Assembly (NCBI GenBank): GCA_026399025.1
Contig: JAPLRU010000110.1
Location: 1 to 38,739, forward strand
Origin: Methylobacter sp.
GTDB lineage: Bacteria > Pseudomonadota > Gammaproteobacteria > Methylococcales > Methylomonadaceae
Length of the DNA: 38,739 bases
Reading direction: 5' to 3'
Below are positions 35,960 to 38,739 of this stretch, in pieces (positions within the stretch are counted from its first letter, which is position 1; each line of letters begins with the position of its first letter). The notes under the pieces are model-generated. The model made no database searches and was not told where the DNA came from. It saw only the letters and a list, made by a program, of their open reading frames with translations. The translations under genes and the position numbers were made by a program.

Positions 35960-36403
35960 TCAGGCATGGCCGGATTTACCCGCTTGTCCCGGATGTCCGA
36001 TGTCCAAGGTTACAGGCGATACGAAACCGAAATAAGCCGCAGCCAATGCGGTCAATAAATGTAACCAGACATCATGACCGAAAAGCGGAATCAGTCCGAA
36101 GGTTGTATTCAAGTTGGGGATAAGCCCAAACACGGCCAATGCGCCGTATAAAACGGCGAGGCTACGGGCATAAACCCGAGCGGCGATAACATCTTTGTAG
36201 ACCAAAAGTCCCCATACGCCAATACCCAAGTGTACGATGTTGTGCAGGGAATTTACCGGAAACAGACCAAACAACAAACCGTAGGGTGTTGACAGGGTTG
36301 GAGCGTCCGGGGCTGGGGCGGTCAATAAGCTTGGGAAAAAGCCCAATACGCCGACCAGGCAATAAACTAAACCAATAGACAGGGTGAATGTACATATATT
36401 CAT
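35960..36403 (-). CDS. DUF4383 membrane protein
   Basis: A 147-residue protein with four predicted membrane helices (about 5-24, 43-70, 75-97, 103-130). The FPVNSLHNIVHLGIGVWGLLVY segment with its His residues is the DUF4383 signature; the domain is of unknown function and common in bacteria, including stress-induced loci. The ATG at 36401-36403 is preferred because GGAG lies about 8 bases upstream; a TTG 12 bp earlier is possible. It is followed by a short Gly/His-rich tail. No operon partner is visible. Confidence 0.85.
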   Translation of the reverse strand: MNICTFTLSIGLVYCLVGVLGFFPSLLTAPAPDAPTLSTPYGLLFGLFPVNSLHNIVHLGIGVWGLLVYKDVIAARVYARSLAVLYGALAVFGLIPNLNTTFGLIPLFGHDVWLHLLTALAAAYFGFVSPVTLDIGHPGQAGKSGHA

Positions 36404-37368
36404 CACGTTCTCCAATTCATTTAAAATCTAACGTTTAATATCAATTTGGAACAGCGATTCAACCTTTTTCCGTTTCATCGCTTTCCGCCGTGTCCATTTC
36501 CCTTTCCATCTCCGCAATAAAATCGTCCTTGTATTTGCATATCCTTTTACCTCGCGTGTTCTGAAACCGCTTCGTGCATCAGCTCGTTGTTATTGATGAT
36601 GCTGTCACGCATAGCGCGAAATAGAGTATTTTTTCCGCGATTATGTACAGATAATCAATTTTCGGCATCGTCACTACTTTTAGGAATGTTGGCCTGGTTG
36701 GCAATAAGCCGCTTTACGAGCACCGCTTTGCAAAACTGTTAAACGGCTTGCGGTAAAGTCACATCCAAAGCCGTGACCAAAGATGATCATTCATCTCACT
36801 AGGGGTAATAGTATGATTACTTGACCTAAACGTCTGTACGTTGACAAACGGAAATCTATATTTTTACCCAGACTTGTAAAATTACAGCAAGCAACTACCG
36901 AGCGAAGAGCCGAAATGCCGGGTCTGAATTATGGCGCGGACGGCCCTATTTCAATCATACTGACCAAGACAGAGTGACGGCTTATCTTTTCTTCGTGTCT
37001 TTGGTGAATTAATTTTCATGAATTGCCAACTGCTGAACGTTTTGACTGGGTCATTGTCTACATTCTGCGGAAAAAAAGCGTGGACGGGGTAATATATTGC
37101 GCCCGGCTTGCTGAATGTCATCCGGGCAGTATTTGATAGTCGAGTTGATTGCTGTGGGTTTCGTCAGGCTCAACTTACGCAATTCCGAGCTTCTCGTTTT
37201 ACTAAGGTGAAACGGATTGAAATGTTGACAACATGAAATTTTATATTGGACTGAAATTTAAGCTTGGCTGTTACTGCTATTTAGTTTGATATTGAATTTT
37301 GTATGAATCGCTTACCCATCTTTTTACGATTGAATGTTTTATTACTCTATAAAAAACAGGAACACATT
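36404..37368. other. Long gap without an intact gene; possible coding remnant
   Basis: No complete gene is seen. On the minus strand 36459 to about 36575 is an uninterrupted stretch encoding TKRFQNTRGKRICKYKDD and FIAEMEREMDTAESD before a TGA, coding-like but without a usable start; a neighbouring frame (RDSIINNNELMHEAVSEHA, about 36549-36612) ends just where this one takes over, which suggests a frameshifted old gene. Around 36990-37012 a TCTTCGTGTCTTTGGTGAATT fragment resembles the CACGAAGA repeat. A TTGACA at 37225 lacks a properly spaced -10. Confidence 0.4.
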
Positions 37369-37572
37369 ATGATGACCCAAAAAATTATTTTTGCGCTTGG
37401 CTTAAGTTTAAGTCTTTCTTGTCTCGCAGCCCCTCCAGCCGCTAATCCGGTTAACGGCAATCAATCCACGCCCCCGCCCTCGCAAGCAACCGATAACTCG
37501 AAGGATAATCAGCAACAAGCGGCCGATAAAAAACCGAGCATGGCTGAATACTGTAAAGAGCATACTTGCTAA
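37369..37572 (+). CDS. Small secreted protein with a Cys-tailed C-terminus
   Basis: A 67-residue protein of unknown family. A Sec signal (QKIIFALGLSLSLSCLAAP) is followed by a Pro/Gln/Asn-rich, presumably unstructured middle and a compact end SMAEYCKEHTC with a CX4C pair. The Cys at residue 16 lies inside the signal and is not in a standard lipobox. The ATG at 37369 (or 37372) is supported by AGGA about 9 bases upstream. It ends 30 bp before the alpha-carbonic anhydrase gene, so both are probably on one message and exported to the same compartment. Function is unknown; the tail might bind a metal or form a disulfide. Confidence 0.7.
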   Translation: MMTQKIIFALGLSLSLSCLAAPPAANPVNGNQSTPPPSQATDNSKDNQQQAADKKPSMAEYCKEHTC

Positions 37573-37602
37573 TCTAAAACCAATAAGAACGAGAGATTTT
37601 CA

Positions 37603-38388
37603 ATGAACGTTAAAACACTTTTTACTTCGACAGCAGTCGTTTTTAGTTTGGCTACCAGTGTCGCCCTTGCCGCTCCACATTGGACCCATGAAGAACAAAG
37701 CGACTGGGGGGGCATCAGCGACGATACCCAAACAATCGCCCCGTTAATGTATCCCTATGCTGAATGCAGCATAGGCCGGCACCAATCCCCGGTTGATCTT
37801 GCCGGGGAAAGCAATGCCAAACAATTAAATACATTACAAACTCAATATGTTACTGACAAATCGGATTTTTATAACAGCGGCCATGCCGTTCAGGTAAATA
37901 CTTCTGCCGGTTACAAAGGACAACTAAAGATTGGCAACGATCTTTATCCTTTGATCCAATACCATTTTCATGCACCCAGCGAGCATGTGATCGGTAAAAA
38001 AACATTTCCGGCCGAACTTCATTTCGTCCATGTTAGAGAAGATGGACGGATGGCTGTTGTGGGCGTTCTTCTGCAAAAAGGGGCTGCCAATGCGACCATC
38101 CAAACCATACTCGATAACGTGTCGCCGAATGCGGCGGAGCATAACCCGGACACAGGAATCGAGATCAATCCAAACACGTTGCTGCCTCATAACGCGAGCT
38201 TTTTTTACACCTATGCGGGTTCATTAACGACACCGCCGTGTAGCGAAGGAGTAAGCTGGTATGTGCTGGCCAAGCCGGTGACAGTATCCGATGCGCAATT
38301 GAGTCAATTGAAAGCTCTATATTCCGACAATACACGATTACCGCAGAACTTAAATGGTCGGATCGTCACCGGAAAAATAAGCAAGTAA
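37603..38388 (+). CDS. cah: Periplasmic alpha-carbonic anhydrase
   Basis: Interconverts CO2 and bicarbonate in the periplasm. The 261 residues begin with a Sec signal ending ATSVALA (cleavage near residue 23), then HWTHEEQSDWGG typical of alpha-CAs. The zinc ligands are in LIQYHFHAPSEH (two His, about 119-130) and ELHFVHV (third His, about 140-146); TTPPCSEGVSWYVL carries the substrate-site Thr, and Cys residues at about 56 and 210 probably form the usual disulfide. Length agrees with bacterial enzymes. Complete. Follows the small secreted protein by 30 bp. Confidence 0.95.
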   Translation: MNVKTLFTSTAVVFSLATSVALAAPHWTHEEQSDWGGISDDTQTIAPLMYPYAECSIGRHQSPVDLAGESNAKQLNTLQTQYVTDKSDFYNSGHAVQVNTSAGYKGQLKIGNDLYPLIQYHFHAPSEHVIGKKTFPAELHFVHVREDGRMAVVGVLLQKGAANATIQTILDNVSPNAAEHNPDTGIEINPNTLLPHNASFFYTYAGSLTTPPCSEGVSWYVLAKPVTVSDAQLSQLKALYSDNTRLPQNLNGRIVTGKISK

Positions 38389-38413
38389 CGGGTCAGGGCA
38401 GGACAGAGAGTGA

Positions 38414-38447
38414 CGTATTGGCTTTACATGACCAATACGCCTCTTTT
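38414..38447 (+). terminator. Predicted terminator after the carbonic anhydrase gene
   Basis: CGTATTGG (38414-38421) pairs with CCAATACG (38432-38439) around a 10-base loop, followed by CCTCTTTT. Position 26 nt after the stop codon fits an intrinsic terminator, with a moderate T tract. Confidence 0.6.
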
Positions 38448-38492
38448 AGAGGGTTCTGCCCGCATCGGTTTTTCTCTCGGAGTAGGCGGTAT

Positions 38493-38519
38493 CTGGAAAA
38501 CGGCGTTTAAATTTTCCAG
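38493..38519. repeat. CTGGAAAA hairpin before the intron-like segment
   Basis: CTGGAAAA (38493-38500) pairs with TTTTCCAG (38512-38519), and CTGGAAAA occurs again at 38568-38575. A second inverted pair CCACTAT (38527-38533) / ATAGTGG (38587-38593) encloses this region. The structures end 15 bp before the putative group II intron boundary and may be part of its target context. Confidence 0.4.
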
Positions 38520-38607
38520 CAGCCAACCACTATCATGTTGATATTTTTACACATGTAGATTTTATGACTGGAAAACTCAGTGCTCAATAGTGGCAAATAT
38601 TGAAAGC

Positions 38608-38739
38608 GTGCGACATGAAGTCACACCTGTTATTGTCTCACCTCGCAAGAGGTAGTGAGACCCGTTGTTCCTTCAACGGTAGCCTACCGGTGCAGGCGAA
38701 GCTGGCAACGGCTTGGTCTGAAGCCACCGGGACAATGAG
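38608..38739 (+). mobile_element. Putative 5' end of a group II intron (truncated by window edge)
   Basis: The segment opens with GTGCG at 38608, the standard 5' start of group II introns (GUGYG), followed by a pairing GTGCGAC…GTCACAC. Dense helices follow: TCTCA (38636-38640) with TGAGA (38656-38660) enclosing CCTC-GCAA-GAGG, a GNRA tetraloop; then CCGTTG (38662-38667) with CAACGG (38674-38679). The GGTGCAGGCGAAGCTGGCAA and GGCTTGGTCTGAAGCCACC stretches recall the domain I sequence of bacterial group II introns from memory. No ORF is expected this early; a reverse transcriptase/maturase should lie beyond the window. Confidence 0.6.

Noticed and set aside
37225-37247. Promoter TTGACA…TATATT ahead of the small secreted protein gene
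   Set aside because: The spacing between the boxes is only 11 bases, too short for a sigma-70 promoter.

Overview
The window looks like chromosomal DNA of a flagellated Gram-negative gammaproteobacterium with roughly 50% GC. Supporting signs are the ubiE-ubiJ-ubiB ubiquinone genes, rpoZ-spoT-ridA-recG, hslVU, prlC-ubiD, pcnB-folK-panBCD and the gamma-type flagellar accessory genes flgP/flgT. The protein style and the dispersed repeats remind me of methanotrophs (Methylococcales), but no methane gene is present, so that is only an inference.

Layout. Positions 1-1400 are a scrap region: a gene tail, an orphan membrane ORF, a broken VapC-like toxin gene and an IS5-type transposase remnant. Positions 1480-3117 carry yrfG, a nudE with a damaged 3' end and a half-length TauE/SafE protein. 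Positions 3312-8293 (minus strand) hold rpoZ-spoT-ridA-recG, covering stringent response, metabolite repair and replication-fork repair. Positions 8387-10260 carry pgk and a thioredoxin-fold protein. Positions 10516-15218 are the ubiE-ubiJ-ubiB block, split by a DNA adenine methylase plus HNH endonuclease pair. Positions 15293-18053 carry a DUF971 protein, a TA locus with intact antitoxin and frameshifted RelE toxin, and hslVU. Positions 18481-21725 (plus strand) carry an NhaD-like Na+/H+ antiporter behind a structured leader, then kup. Positions 21937-27496 (minus) carry prlC-ubiD, a cNMP/HDOD protein, an RDD protein and a 58-codon small ORF. Positions 27721-31833 (plus) carry pcnB-folK-panB-panC-panD. 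Positions 32102-34663 (minus) carry flgP, flgT and fliW. The last 4 kb are sparse: a secreted helical protein, a DUF4383 membrane protein, about 1 kb without an intact gene, a small secreted Cys-tailed protein and a periplasmic alpha-carbonic anhydrase. The window stops inside what looks like the 5' end of a group II intron.

Working together: ubiE, ubiJ, ubiB and ubiD belong to ubiquinone synthesis; panB, panC and panD make pantothenate; NhaD and Kup handle Na+ and K+; FlgP and FlgT build the outer part of the flagellar basal body.

The most noteworthy observations are the restriction-modification pair inside the ubi block, the putative intron start, the structured nhaD leader, several gene-decay events (nudE, relE, vapC), and at least five families of inverted-repeat elements between genes. 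I found no CRISPR array, rRNA or tRNA gene, and no clearly novel multi-gene system.
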